From contig NC_044919.1 in NCBI RefSeq assembly GCF_003576645.1, positions 79,648 through 143,647 on the forward strand: 64,000 bases of DNA, given 5' to 3'. The position numbers were made by a program, and so were the translations under genes. Source of the stretch: Ipomoea triloba. Taxonomy: Eukaryota > Streptophyta > Magnoliopsida > Solanales > Convolvulaceae. Position 1 is the stretch's first letter. Each line of letters starts with the position of its first letter. Under the pieces are notes generated by a model that made no database searches, was not told where the DNA came from, and was given only the letters and a program-made list of their open reading frames with translations. Shown here piece after piece: positions 1 to 13,500 of this stretch.

Positions 1-92
1 GCTTTGTCGGGGTTTAAGCAAAGCTTATTCCTCTCTCTCTGCATTTCTCTAATTCATTTCATACCTCGCATCGCGAGCTTTCCTCTTCACTC
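1..92 (+). promoter_or_regulatory. 5' leader of the EMB1703-like gene
   Basis: Pyrimidine-rich stretch (CTCTCTCTCT near 32-41) directly before the first ATG at 93. It is probably 5' UTR; the promoter proper lies outside the window. No TATA motif is visible here. Confidence 0.4.
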
Positions 93-3000
93 ATGGAACT
101 TCTAAATTCCACAGTTTCAACCACACACCCTATCTTTCGTTCACTTCCATTTTCTTCCTTATCAACCAACAACTCCTCAACAATCACCTTTTCGAAATCT
201 AAAAAATTTCCCCTATTCTCCCAATTTTCCTCCCCCTCAAGATTCATAATTTCAGCTCATTTTTCCCGACGCTCGAACCGCCAGAATCATCTCAGGAGAA
301 AGATCCTTGAAAATCAACAACTACGGCAACAACAGGAGGTGAGTGGCAATTCTGTAATTTCTGCTCCCTTTTCTCAAAGTGTTCAGCAGGACTATGAAAA
401 TTTTGATCAAAATTCGAAATTACATGATTTTGATTCTGAGATTGCTCAATATTCCACCAAGTCGCGTGATATTAAGCTATCAAGGCCTTTTGGCGAGTCC
501 GTCATGTGGAATAAATTAGAGAATTGGGTTCAGCAGTATAAGAAGGACACAGAGTTTTGGGGCGTTGGGACTGGTACCATATTCACAGTTTATCAGGATT
601 CCGGGGGTAAGGTTGAAAGGGTAGTTGTAAATGAGGATGAAATTTTCAGAAGAAGTAAAGTTCAACCAGCAGTGTTTAGGGATGCTGATGCTGCAGTTGA
701 TGATATAAGTGAAGTTAATGAAAAAGTTTCTTTTGCCAAGTCGTTAGCCAGAGAAATGGAATTTGGGAACAACCTAATTCCTACAAATAGTTCAGTTACA
801 AAGTTTTTGATTTCTGATGAGGCAAAGTTAGATAATGTCCTAAAGGGAATAAGTGGTTTTAGTCTAAATCCAAGTTCCTATAAAATGCTACCTCAGACTG
901 GGATTGCAGTATTGTGTGGTTTAATTGCGATGTGGGGTCTGAAGATGTTGTTTGGAGCTTGGAACAATGAACAGGGCTACACAAGATTAGAGAACGAAAT
1001 GCTGAGGAGAAAGAGGGAAGCTAGAATGAAGAAGGAGAAGGATGTGAAAGGTAGTGTAGAAGTTGTCCAGGAGTCCACAGAGCATAACACCAACTTTTCT
1101 ATTGAGAGGCCCCAGTTTAATAAGGAAAAACTCATGAGTAGTATAATGAAAACTAGGGAGTCACATAATAAACCAGCATTGCCAGAATATCCAAGCAGCC
1201 AGCAGATTGGAGATACACAATTTGATTATAAGATTCAGGAAATTAAAGAGATGGCAAGGCGTGCAAGAGAATTGGAAGAAAAAGATAATTTGCCTAATGA
1301 TGATGTAGCTGATTCTGATACTTTTGATGCATTCTCCAATGAAAATGATGTGGTAGAGCAACCTCACTTACGGAGTCTTGGTTCTCAAATGGACCTTAAT
1401 GAATACAGTGGAGATACCCGAGATCTGAGAAAAACTACAGAACCAACACCTCTTGATAGTATTGAAAATGATGCTAGAGTCTTGAGTTGTGTAACTGCAA
1501 AGAGTCCCACTGATTCTTTAAGTTCTACAGAAAATCAAAGTGATTTGGTGCATGATGCAAGCTTGTTGAATAATGTCAATGGGATAACTGAACAATCTGC
1601 CATGCCAGGTGGCCTATCAAGCAAGCCACGCAAAAATTATATGAAAACAAAGTCAAGGATCATAATGTCAGTGAAGGAAGCTAGAGAATACCTCTCTAGG
1701 AAAACCAATAAATGTAAAGAAAACCAAGAGAGCATAGTTGCAAGTGTCAAAAAAGTTGATACATCATCTACCAATTTAATGGAAAAGAAAGGCGTTGGCC
1801 ATGTGAACCAGAAATCTGATGACTCGAGTGAGTTCTTGAAAGATTCTAATTGCAAAAGAAAGAAATCTGTTATCCAAGAGAGCATAGTCACCAGTGTTGA
1901 GCAGGTTGATACCCTATCTACCAATTTAATGGAAAAGAAAACTGCTGGCTGTGTGAACCAGAAATCTCATGATTCCCATGAGTTCTTGGAAGATGCTAGT
2001 TGCAAAAGGAAGAAATCTCTTCCAATTGATAACAATTATGTAGCTGTACAAGGCAGCAAGGCAGTTGATTCTGGTGACCTTGACTTGAGCTCACACGATG
2101 GAGGCCACTGTGAAAGTTCTGTCAATAGGCTGGCTGATTTAGCGTTGCCTATAAGAGCAACAGACAGTGAGAGTAGGTCAGACCAGGATGATAACAACAA
2201 AATCATATCACCTTCCATTTTGCTTGAAGCATCAACTACTTGTCAAGATTCCAGTTTCACCAATGTGCCATCTTTTCCAGCAATGGAAATCCCAGAAGAT
2301 GTCAAAAAAGGGGTAGCAGATTTGAACATTCCTGAAACTCACTCTGATCGTAACAGAAATGACAGAAGCCAAGAGACAGCTCCATTGGTAAATAAGGAGA
2401 ATTGGTTGGAAAAGAATTTTCATGTACTCGAGCCAGTAATTAAGAAGATGCATATGGGCTTTAGGGATAATTACTTGGTTGCAAAGGACAAACCTAGCGA
2501 AGAGTTGGATGCAAAGACAAAGCACCTTCACCTTGAGACTAGTAAATATGGTGGTGAACTTGAATGGATGAGAGATGAAAGGCTCAAAGAAATTGTATTT
2601 AAGGTTCGAGAAAATGAGCTGGCTGGAAAAGATCCATTTTTCCAAATGAGTAATGAAGATAAACTTGCATTCTTTGATGGCCTAGAGAAGAAAGTTGAAC
2701 AAGAGAACAAGCAACTTTTGGATTTGCATGAATGGCTGCACACAAACATTGAAAACCTTGATTATGGAACAGGTAGCAAACTTTTGCATGAATATTTTAC
2801 GTCATTTTTATCTCTTGATAAATTAATAAAATGAAGAAATGAAATGTGTCATAAGTTTATCTTAATGCTATTTTATAACTTGGTGCTTGGTTAAAATGTT
2901 TTGATATTTACTGATGAAGTTTCTTCTGCTCTAGATGGCATCAGTTTGTATGATCCACCGCAGAAAATTATGCCTCAGTGGAGAAGTCCTCCCATGGAGA

Positions 3001-4803
3001 AAATTCATGAGTTACTCAATAGCTCTGTAGAACTGAGAAAGACAGTTGATGAAGGTACTAAAGAGTCTACTGTCATGAATAAATACAAACAAGAGACACA
3101 TCTCAAATCAACAGACTCTCAAATCAACACTGAGCTAGAAAATAAATCAGCAAAAGCTCCTAAGACTATTATAGAAGGAAGTGATGGTTCAGCTAGAGCC
3201 GGAAAGAAATCTGGAAAAGAGTATTGGCAGCACACAAAGAAATGGTCACAAGGGTTCCTAGAGTCATACAATGCAGAAACAGACCCAGAAATCAAAAGTG
3301 TTATGAAGGATATAGGGAAGGACTTGGATAGATGGGTTACTGAGAAAGAGATACAAGAAGCTGGTGAACTAATCGATAAATTACCTGAGAGGGGAAAGAA
3401 GTTCATCAAAGAGAAACTTGACAAGGTCAGAAGAGAAATGGAGCTATTTGGACCCCAAGCTGTGGTGAGCAAATATCGCGAGTATGCTGATGAAAAGGAA
3501 GAGGATTACTTGTGGTGGCTAGATTTACCTTATTTACTGGTAAGTAATTACCTTTCTCATTTTGCGTGTTAATCCAATTATGATTTTTATTTTTATTAAA
3601 AGGAAGAGCCCAATGTATTTTTATCTTGTTCTTTGAGTTTACATGTCCTGAGTACCAACTGCTGTGTAATTATGATTTCTGAAATGTTTGGGTTTCTGTT
3701 TTTCTTCTAGTGTATTGAAATGTACGTCAGGCAAGAAGGGGAGATGGAAGTGGGGTTCTATTCATTAGAAATGGCTGCTGATCTGGAATTGGACCCTCAG
3801 CCAAAACATGTAATTGCTTTTGAGGATGCTGGTGATTGTAAAAATCTTTGCTACATTATACAGGCTCACATGGAAATGCTTGGCAATGGAAATGCATTTG
3901 TTGTTGCACAACAGCCCAAGGTAAATTTGTTTGCTCCTTTTACTATGTTTTGATAGATTTTTCTGTTGGAGCTCCCTCAAGTGTATTAAAACAAAGCCCG
4001 TGTGCCTTGTTGGCAAGGACCAAAACAGAAACTAATCAATCAATTACTTTACCAAACCTTTCCTCAAATTTTATGAAAAAGTAGATCAGTAAACTTTTAG
4101 TGTGTTTAATTTCGAGTGAAGTGCCTGATTAGAACAAATATATATTTAGATTATCTATTGACAAAAATGTCTACCATGAATTAAACAGTTTGTGCATGGT
4201 GTGCTGAAGCTCATATGTTCCTTTCTCCCTTTATATTTGAATGCTACTACATGCGCATTTTCTTTTTAGGTTGACAGTAGATTTCAATTGCTTTATGTAG
4301 GAGAATAGTTGGAAGCCTAGAACCATAGATTACATACAAAAAAGCATTGTCATTATATTTTAATCACTGCTGGCACTGTGCACTAAGCAGGATGCTTTTC
4401 GGGAAGCCAAAGAAAATGGTTTTGGTGTGACTGTAATTAGGAAAGGGCAGCTACAGCTCAATGTGGACCAAGCGTTAGAAGAGGTGGAGGAAGTTATCAG
4501 TGAAATTGGAAGTAAGATATACCATGATAAAATAATGCGTGAACGTGGTGTTGATATAGAGGCGTTAATGAAGGGCGTATTTGGTACTGGAAAGTGTGCC
4601 TACAGGTAAGTTTGAACCTTTCTTCAATCTGAGGAATAACTTATTATTTGGTACATCTTGCAGTGTTTGCATATAGTTGTAGTGAGTATTTGCTCACTTT
4701 TGTTGTGCCACATATAGAATCACTTCTTTGGGTTTTTTCCAGTAAGAAGTCAAAGAAGAAATTGAGGAAACTGCTTGCAAATAGAAGAAAACACTCAAAA
4801 TAG
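93..4803 (+). CDS. EMB1703: EMB1703-like plastid protein
   Basis: Five exons join in frame: 93-2772, 2935-3539, 3711-3920, 4391-4605, 4743-4803, giving 1256 aa. The N-terminus is rich in Ser/Thr/Phe and poor in acidic residues, like a chloroplast transit peptide. One hydrophobic segment lies near residues 270-290 (GIAVLCGLIAMWGLKMLFGA), followed by a basic RRKREARMKKEK stretch. The middle is long, polar and low-complexity; the last 350 residues, spread over exons 2-5, are the conserved part (for example EYWQHTKKWSQGFLES, EMYVRQEGEMEVGFYS). I recognise the family as Arabidopsis EMBRYO DEFECTIVE 1703 (AT3G61780), needed for embryo development; no biochemical activity is established to my knowledge. 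Residues about 544-643 contain a tandem 50-residue duplication (see repeat at 1722-2021). The ATG at 93 is the first of the open frame. Plastid location is inferred from the N-terminus. Confidence 0.88.
1722..2021 (+). repeat. Tandem 150-bp coding duplication in EMB1703-like gene
   Basis: Two adjacent 150-bp units (1722-1871 and 1872-2021) encode parallel 50-residue blocks. Both contain QESIV-S-V--VDT-STNLMEKK, then VNQKS-DS-EFL and end in CKRKKS. The period is a multiple of three, so the frame is kept. The copies differ at scattered positions, so this is an old duplication, not an assembly error. Confidence 0.9.
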
Positions 4804-5223
4804 ATGAAGTTGATTGAGCACTAAAGAAAACACTTGGAGCTGGGAGCATGGCTATCTTGAATATTTATGCAGTTTAATGGTTCCATTCCATGCACGGTAG
4901 CAAGTTTATCATCTATTGAGGCTACATTTCTTTAGCTCAACCTTAATATAGAGCTGCCAGTCTGCTGCCCGGTTTGCCATCTTTCCTAGCTGCTGTTATG
5001 CAGACAGAATATGAAATAATGAAATGATAAACAACACACTTGTGCATTTTGCAGATCTTCAATCTTACAGTAAATCTTACATCAATTATCTAGTATCTAT
5101 CTATAGAAGGAGAAACGCAAAGTAATTAATTCCCTGTGTTTGCTGGATTTAATTACTTGTACATTAAGGATAAACATTAATGCAGCAGAGACGAGGCTGA
5201 GGCTGAGGCTGCTGCTGCAGGAT
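4804..5223. other. Convergent 3' spacer
   Basis: 420 bp between the stop of the EMB1703-like gene (+) and the stop of the LEA2 gene (-). It holds both 3' UTRs; no further coding potential was seen. Confidence 0.6.
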
Positions 5224-5835
5224 TCAGCAATGGATGCCCAGTACAGATCCACTGCTGACTTGAATCACCACCCCGCATCTCACCTTGCTCACCACTCTAT
5301 GCGTCAACACCTTCAGCACTCTTACCCTCCCCACCAGCTTCATCCTAGTCTCTATAACCATCGTGGGTCCCATTCCCATTCCTCCACCGCTAGCCGCCGC
5401 CGCCAGCTGTGAGGAGGAAACAATCCCAGCGGCCTTCAGCGCCGACGGCAAGGGGTAGGACTGGACATTGAACTTGGCGGACATGTGCTGGGTCCGGCCC
5501 GCGTCAATCTTTCCGGCGGGAATTAATACGACGCCGACGGGCTGGCCGGAATAGCTAAGCTGTAGGGAGCTGTCATAGTGAGTGAACTGGTCGCGGTTGG
5601 GATTGGTGACGGTGACGTACTGTAAGAAGGTGAAGTTGACGGTGCCGTTGGAGATGGAAAAGGTGGGGAATCGCACGGCGTCGACTGCTATTCTGGGTGA
5701 CTTGGGCTTGAAGACGAAGAAGTAGACTGTGACGATGATGGCGGCGACAAAAAGCAAGAAAACGGTGGCGACTACACATGAAGCTAAGTTGGTCCTGCCG
5801 CGACGGCTAGGCTTAGATCTATACGGATCAAACAT
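5224..5835 (-). CDS. LEA2/NDR1-HIN1-like membrane protein
   Basis: Intronless 203-aa protein. The short basic N-terminus (MFDPYRSKPSRRGRTN) is followed by one transmembrane segment at about residues 17-42 (ASCVVATVFLLFVAAIIVTV). The remainder is a LEA_2-type beta domain: a stretch like FSISNGTVNFTFLQYVTVTN, then NPN and a TQHMSAKF-type strand. This is the layout of the NHL / LEA hydroxyproline-rich glycoprotein family, type II membrane proteins of plasma membrane or ER, several of which are linked to defence or stress. Which subfamily cannot be told by eye. The residue spread of small polar loops (AAAASGGGMGMG) between strands is unusual but low-complexity. It is convergent with the EMB1703-like gene, and its upstream leader (5836-6050) is rich in GAAA repeats on the plus strand. 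Confidence 0.82.
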   Translation of the reverse strand: MFDPYRSKPSRRGRTNLASCVVATVFLLFVAAIIVTVYFFVFKPKSPRIAVDAVRFPTFSISNGTVNFTFLQYVTVTNPNRDQFTHYDSSLQLSYSGQPVGVVLIPAGKIDAGRTQHMSAKFNVQSYPLPSALKAAGIVSSSQLAAAASGGGMGMGPTMVIETRMKLVGRVRVLKVLTHRVVSKVRCGVVIQVSSGSVLGIHC

Positions 5836-7515
5836 GGAAATTAATCAAGAATTGATAGATGGATTGCGGATTGCGGATTTCGGAGAGGAAAGTAAAATTG
5901 CAGTGAGACACACACACAGAAAGAAAGAAAGAAAGAAAGAAACGTAGGATGGGATGGGATCCCAGAGCCCAGACAAAGACACACAAATTAAAGCTAAGTA
6001 AGTGTGAGTGCTAAGAAAAAGAAAAAGACAAGGAGAAAGAAAAAGATACGATCTTGATTTTCCGATGATAATGCTTGCTAAGTTCAAATGTCCGGATCTA
6101 GTTAGTCCACTGATCCAGGTTTACCACCTATTCTGCAACTTTTTACCAAAAACAAAGAAATATTACCAAAACAAAAAAAAAAAAAAGAAAAAGATACTCC
6201 TTAAGCTAGTAGTTGTACACTTGCAACAAAACCTTTCATGTAATGCTGCTAATGCACACTAATTTGAGATTGCCAGAGTTGGTAGTGCAAAGAAATTGGG
6301 CAACAAGGGAAGTGGTTACTGCTCTGCTCTTTCTGTTTTCCCTAATAAGGAAGGGTGTGATGGCAGGCAGGTTTAGGCTAAGAAAGAGGGTTTTGAGTGT
6401 AAGATAAGGTTTGCATAATTGCATTCTAAGTGAATTGAGAATCAAGATATCCCCCTTCAATTCCCATTTCCCAAGCACAATCAGGCTAGCTCAACACCAA
6501 CCAACGAACTCTTTTTGCTAAAATCCACATGACACTAAGGTTCATGTATAAACAACCTCATACAATGAGAATCATTTCAGACTTGTTCTAAAACACATAA
6601 CCAAGTCATTTTATTATTACACCCCAACTGCAACTGCAACTGCCTGCAATCTTCCACAACCCATCACATCTATTCATTTCATGCAACCCAAACTACCACA
6701 ACTGAAATTTTAGACGTCTTTTAGGAAATCTTAGCAAGGTGGTGGTCCATGTAATATGAAACAATGCAGCCAAATAATTCTGAACCATCTCCCCAATTCA
6801 ATTCTCCCTTTGTGCACCTTTCTTAATAATCACAATAGAGTTATGAAGTGTCCAACAGTCGCATTGGGAGCACAACTCAAAACAACAATCATCCCAACTT
6901 ATATCATCTGTTAAAAAAGAAATTGGATTAAAGTCTAGAACTGTTTTCTAAATTCATGTGTTCTTAAAAAAATAATAGTCATATTTTAATTCCAATCCCA
7001 ACTAAATAAAATAATTAAAATATACTACGTATTATTTAACTCATTTTTAACATTTACTTCATCTTCCGATAATAATCCATGTAATACCCATATATAAATA
7101 TAATTTTTTTAACCTACAAGGCAACAAGTTAAAATAAAAAGATAGAAAGGGTAAAAATAAAAAATAATTAAATAAAAGCCTAACGGGAAGAAACAAAAGA
7201 GGGGCCTATGCCGTAAGCCGTAACCCACCCACTTGCCAGTGTTGTTTATTCACCGATTCTCACGCGGTTCTTCGTTTGAATTCTATCTGCCGTTACATAT
7301 ATAGCCATACATATAGATACAGAAAATGAAAACCAACTTATAGAAAATTTTGCCACTGCTTCAAACTTCCGGCCGATTCATTTTGATTGTCGGTCTGCAG
7401 TACAGAAATTCAAAATCCCTCCATTTGATTTTGATCTGTCAACTCGCCGAGTAGTTTTTTGTTTTTAGCGGTTCCGGATTCAAATCGACGCAGATCTGTT
7501 ACTTGGACAGATACA
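5836..7515. other. Divergent spacer between LEA2 and DRP1 genes
   Basis: The LEA2 leader/promoter lies at the left, with a GAAA microsatellite at about 5920-5941 and an A-rich tract at 6172-6192. The DRP1 leader lies at the right. 6900-7200 is strongly AT-rich. A TATA-like ATATATAG near 7296-7303 sits about 210 bp before the DRP1 ATG. No gene is seen; the short ORFs are not conserved-looking. Confidence 0.5.
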
Positions 7516-10500
7516 ATGGAGAACCTCATCTCATTGGTAAACAGATTGCAGAGAGCTTGCACAGCGCTAGGCGATCACGGCGAGGATAGTGCTTTGCCTA
7601 CTCTGTGGGATGCGTTACCTTCCATCGCCGTCGTCGGTGGCCAGGTCTCCACAGATCTCTCTTCTCTACACACAACACATATACGTACATGCATACTCTC
7701 ATTATTATGCGTCTACAACACATATATACTCATTTTGTTATCTATTCCTGTACCGCAATTTTGGAATATTATCTTCTAAGATTTCGATTCAGCTTTAGGT
7801 ATGCATGCATTGTTTAGGGTTTCATTATTTATGTTCTGGTTTCTTCAAATCCATCTGCCTGTCCTTTGCTTTATTTTAGTCTGTAATTATATGCATCAAA
7901 CTTTTAATGAGGTTGCGTTGTTAACCCATTTCTGCTCACTATTATGAACTTACTGCACTCAGTCTCTGTTTTGCTCATCTACTTATTAGTTGTAAAATGT
8001 TAACCCATCACTCTCTTTTTGGTGCATTTGTACAGAGCTCAGGAAAGTCTTCTGTGCTAGAGAGCATTGTTGGCAAGGACTTTTTACCCCGTGGATCAGG
8101 TAGGAATTAAAAATATTCATTTCCTGTTTGAACCTTGGAATTACCAAAAAAAACATATACACTAGGAGTATTGTGTTTATCCTACAAATAAGGAAAGAAT
8201 ATACAAAATACATAAATCCCTATATTAGAGGAATAGCCAGCAATCTTGAAACTAACTTCTAGGAATCATGATTTATCCAGCAATTCCTATTTACAAATGA
8301 CTTATGAAATATAGAGTATTTAAAACTGAAACCCTTCATAAGTCATGGTTTATCCACACTACCTTTCAAACCGAGACATTTTTATCATTTTCAACTTGCA
8401 CACCAAGTCCTTTAATTCGGTTTGTGTTGACTTTTAGTTAGAACATCAGCTTTGTACTCCCCCCTAGTAGGGGATATACCTCATATACGTTAAACACACT
8501 CTTCTATTATCAATCCTTTACTTTATTAAATGGTGATACTTTGACCTTCAGCCCACTTAGTAATCTCTTTAGCCAAATACCTTTATAAATACTGCCCAAT
8601 CCTCATCACTATAAATTACCAACATCTGTCATCTTCCCTTCAAAATAAGAATCCTTTTCCCATTGTACCTTTTATTTAGAATTTTAGATACCTAAATACT
8701 CTAGAGTGCATCAAAGTTTTTCTCCTTTGGTGGATTACATTAACTAGCTAATCATGCTCATACCAAAGACAATGTTTGGTAGCATGTGTGGCAAGTAAAT
8801 CAGCTTGTTCACTAATATTTTATATAGTTCACCATCAACGTCTTTTCCACATTCAATTTACAGCTTAGCATTAGGCTTTTGTAGGTGTCTCATATTCTAC
8901 ACTGTCATCTATATATACACTATAAAAATGGAAAGATTGCTTATAAAAATAATGAATGATTTGATTGTGACTGATAGCCCTTCTTCTTCAATACTTCTCA
9001 AACAACTTTCTAGGAGTTGCTTCAATCCATTATCCATATAGAGACTTTTTAATCTGCATGCTAAGTTTCCTTCCTTTTCAAACCCTATTAGAAAATTGAT
9101 ACAGAGTAAGGTGCCTTTCATATCCAATTTTTATATATGTTGCTGGATATGGTTGTAAGGTGTCTTTCATGTCCATTTTTTGTCCTTGGCCAGGTGCAGA
9201 GTTTTCTTTGCTTGTACTTGGCGTCTTGGCCAAGTGCCAACCAAGTCTTATTTGTATGTCCTTGGCCAGGTCCCAGGTCTATTTTGCTTATCCTAATCCA
9301 TATGCCAACTCCACTTTGCCCATTCTCAGCTAGGTGAAAGGTGCCAAGTCTACTTTGCCTATCCTCAACTAGATTTCCGTTTCCCACCTTTAAAGTTAAA
9401 ACTCATATGGCCATCAAGTAATTGAAAACGTGGCAGACTTATAACAGTTTATGTGATTGAGGGGGCCCTTTGGACAGGGCAGAATAATTTTATTTCTTGG
9501 TGTCCTCGGATACTTGGTAGACGTTATCCAAATTAAATATAGCATTTATGACCAATTGTAACTGCTTTGTTTATCATTATTTGAACCGTTAATCATTGAT
9601 GGTTGACAATAATCTACAGCTGATAAATTGTATAAAACCTCCAAGGAAGGTGGATACATTCTCATCATTGAAAACCACATTTCTTTCTTTATTAAGCCGA
9701 TTTCTTACAGCATTTTACCTACATACTTGATCTACACGGAAAAAGCCTTAGCACATGATTGGACCAAGCGATTGGTAGAGTTTATGCTGGGCCACTCAAA
9801 ATTAGATGCCAATGAGGAAACAATTTAAAGATCTATATTCCATGGGAATAGGTAGTAATTAGGAAACTAATTCCAAGAAATATTATCCTGTTTACATAAA
9901 TAAAATTGCAATATATTGATAAGTGAATTTCCTAATAAACTGGGATTTTTTTCTAATGGATGCATATTGACAAAAAATGCATTTAATATTGATTGATTAA
10001 TATGCAGGTATTGTGACCCGTCGTCCACTTGTCCTACAGCTTCATCGCATAGATGAAAATAGAGAATATGCAGAATTTGGGCACATTCCAAGGAAAAGGT
10101 TTACTGATTTTGGTGAGTCTCATGATGAGTGTTAATTTGACCCACTTAACCCTCAGCCTGTGACATGTGAGATCATTTTTTTTCTTCTCCAAGTCGCCTA
10201 TAATGCATAGGCAACATTTATTGACAGATTACTTATTCCTGATTTTTTTTCTCTCATTTATGGTTCTTGAATGCTAAGTATCATCTAACAATTGTTCAGC
10301 TGCTGTGAGGAAGGAAATTTCAGATGAAACTGATCGTGAGACAGGCCGTACTAAAGCAATCTCAAGTGTTCCTATTTATCTCAGTATATATTCTCCTAAT
10401 GGTATGATCTTTTGCTCTATTTTTGAGTTGACACAATTCAATATTTCAATTGCCACCTAATGCTTTGCATTCAAGTTAATCAAATTTCTTTACTCTTGGC

Positions 10501-13500
10501 TTCATCTTTTAATGTATTGCGGAGTTGGCTAATCTGCTTTTTAGTTCTACCTCTGTCTCTCTTTGAAATGAAATTGATCAAGTTTTAATTGTTATGGAGT
10601 ATAATGTAAATAACGTTTAACTTTAAACGTAAGCAAATAAGTTATGTTTATATAAGTAAATGCGAGTAAAAGATAAAGATGGTGATAAGTAACAGAATAT
10701 GATAATGAATGTAATCATAGTAATGAATAAATATGTAAGTATATAATTGTGAGAATGTGGTTATAGTGATATATATCCAAATAGATGATAGATGATCCTG
10801 TTTTCCATTTAGAAAACAGTTTTTAAAAGTTATCTAGTTTTCTAGAAAATTGGAAAATGTTTCCAGTTTTCAAAATGGAAAATTGTGCTAGTAAACATGT
10901 TTTCTGTTTTCTATTATCCAAAACTGGAGAAATTCTCCAGTTAGTAAACGGACCACTGATGTTTTGTTCTGCAATGAACAACTGTTAATAGGGGGTTCTA
11001 ATAAATTTTTCACTCATTTTTCCCTTTTTACATTTGGATGAATGCCATCCAGAGATGTGATGAGCTTACTGTTTTGTTATTCTTACTTTTCTATTTTGGC
11101 AGTTGTGAACTTGACATTGATTGATCTTCCTGGACTTACTAAAGTTGCTGTCGGTGAGTTTAGAGTTTTCCTCCTATTTGCTTCAAATATTGGAGTGTGT
11201 TTTCAGTTGTATTTCTTTTTTCTAAATATTTGGCCTTTCTTTTTTCATTGAACTATTATAGAGGGACAGCCAGAAAGCATTGTTCATGACATTGAAAACA
11301 TGGTTCGCTCTTACATTGAGAAGGTATATTTATGTTGTTTAAATATTTTCCTGAAATTATTATTATTATTTTTTTTGTTTCCTCTAATTTGTTGGGAAAC
11401 ACAAACACTACTACATGTTAGTAGGATATTCAATTTCCTGTCCTCTCTGACATTGCAGCCTAATTCTATTATTCTTGCAATTTCTCCTGCCAACCAAGAT
11501 TTGGCCACATCAGATGCAATAAAAATTTCACGTGAAGTAGATCCAAAAGGTAAGAGTTAGGGTTGTTGGCACTCTATAATATATTTACCCTGCTCCATCT
11601 TTTCATTTATTCTAGAAATCTGTACACTAGAATGATTAATACTTCACCCTAATAACACTGCAGGGGAGAGGACATTTGGAGTTCTGACGAAAATTGATCT
11701 TATGGACAAGGGTACTGATGCTGTCGATGTAAGTTTCTCTACTATGTACTTGTTTGACCTAGCTAAAGCTTACTGGAAAAGAGTGTCTTTTTATAGAATG
11801 CCTCAACTATGAAGCTTCTTGATTATTTATTTATTATTTTATTTATTATTATTTTTTGCTTCATGTATTTAATATCCTTTTTGTTTAAAGTGTTTGACTT
11901 AGTTTATGCTTTTTGGAGTAGATACGTTCCCATAAGTTGTGGACTGAAAGAGCACTTAGGCTCAAAGAGTGGATTACAAATTTTGGAAACTTCATGTTTC
12001 AAGTGCAAGATCTTTTTCTTTTGATCCATGATCATTTTGGAAGTGGCCATCTCTACCAATTAGCTATAGTTTATCTTATTATGCTTTACTGGGTTGCATT
12101 TTTACAAAATACTGAGTTACTCATGCTTGTTTCAGCTTGTCAAGAAGGTACTCTGTATAATCTCTTATTTTGAGTTACATTCATTGATATTCAGATATTG
12201 GAAGGAAAAGCATACAAGCTACCATATCCATGGATTGGTGTTGTCAATCGTTCCCAAGCTGATATAAACAAAAATGTTGACATGATTGCTGCTAGGCGTA
12301 GAGAGCGAGAATATTTTTCTAGCACCCCCGAATACAAGCATCTAGCTCATAGGATGGGCTCAGAACATCTTGGGAAAGTTATGTCTAAGGTGAGCAGTTT
12401 TCATGCTTAGTATGTATTGGGACTAGAGTGTTTTGGAGAAATTCCATTATTGGCAAAATTAAGTTCTTTAGAGCAATTTTCTGGAGTAATAATTATACTA
12501 ACGATCACGTACATTGTTTTTTGGGTAAAATGTTTAGCATTTGGAGTCTGTCATCAAGTCTCGCATCCCTGGTCTCCAGTCTCTTATCAACAAAACTATC
12601 ATTGAGCTAGAAACAGAGTTGAGCCGTCTTGGGAAGCCTATTGCAACTGATGCTGGAGTTAGTTTGCTTTCCAAGTCTTTATATACTATATCCTGATTTT
12701 ACCCATATCTATGTGCATACTATGTGTTTTGAAAGTAACTGTCTTTATTGTGTATTTTAAAATGCTGGATTTGCTTATGGTATGCTTGCAATATATAAAC
12801 CATTTTAACAATTTTCTCTTCTGTATGATAATTCAGGGAAAACTATACATGATTATGGAAATTTGCCGTATTTTTGATGGAAATTTCAAAGAACACCTTG
12901 ACGGAGTGTAAGTTTTCCATGTCTATGTTTTATTCATCGCCTGCATTTTTGTGTGATGGCATCCATTTGATAACAACCCAATTTTGCAGCCGACCTGGGG
13001 GTGATAAAGTTTATAATGTCTTTGATAACCAGCTCCCTGCTGCATTGAAAAGGTTACAATTTGACAAGCATCTTTCTATGGAAAATGTACGGAAGCTTAT
13101 AACTGAAGCTGATGGATATCAACCTCATTTGATAGCCCCTGAACAAGGATATCGTCGTCTCATTGAATCTTCAGTGATTAGTATTAAGGGTCCTGCCGAG
13201 GCTTCTGTTGATGCGGTATGCATATGGTCCTGGTATACATGACACATGCCACTATGCTTTAACAGCATTACTATCAAGGTTTGAACTGTTGAACTAACAA
13301 ATTACTTACCCTTCTTTCCTGAAATGATTTTAGGTTCATGCTATACTGAAGGATCTCGTTCACAAGGCAATTAATGAGACTACGGTAAGTTTCTAACTCT
13401 TTCCACTGCTGTGAATTTGAGATTTTCATGCTATGATGATGCACCCAGCTCTGGTTTGAGTGCATTTTGTGCTGCAGTGAAATCATTTTTCTATTTTTTT

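Noticed and set aside
5140..5412. 90-aa His/Ser-rich ORF
   Set aside because: Antisense shadow of the LEA2 gene.
10780..10960. Repeated GTTTTC/GAAAAC words in a DRP1 intron
   Set aside because: Resembles a decayed MITE, but no borders or target duplication could be found.
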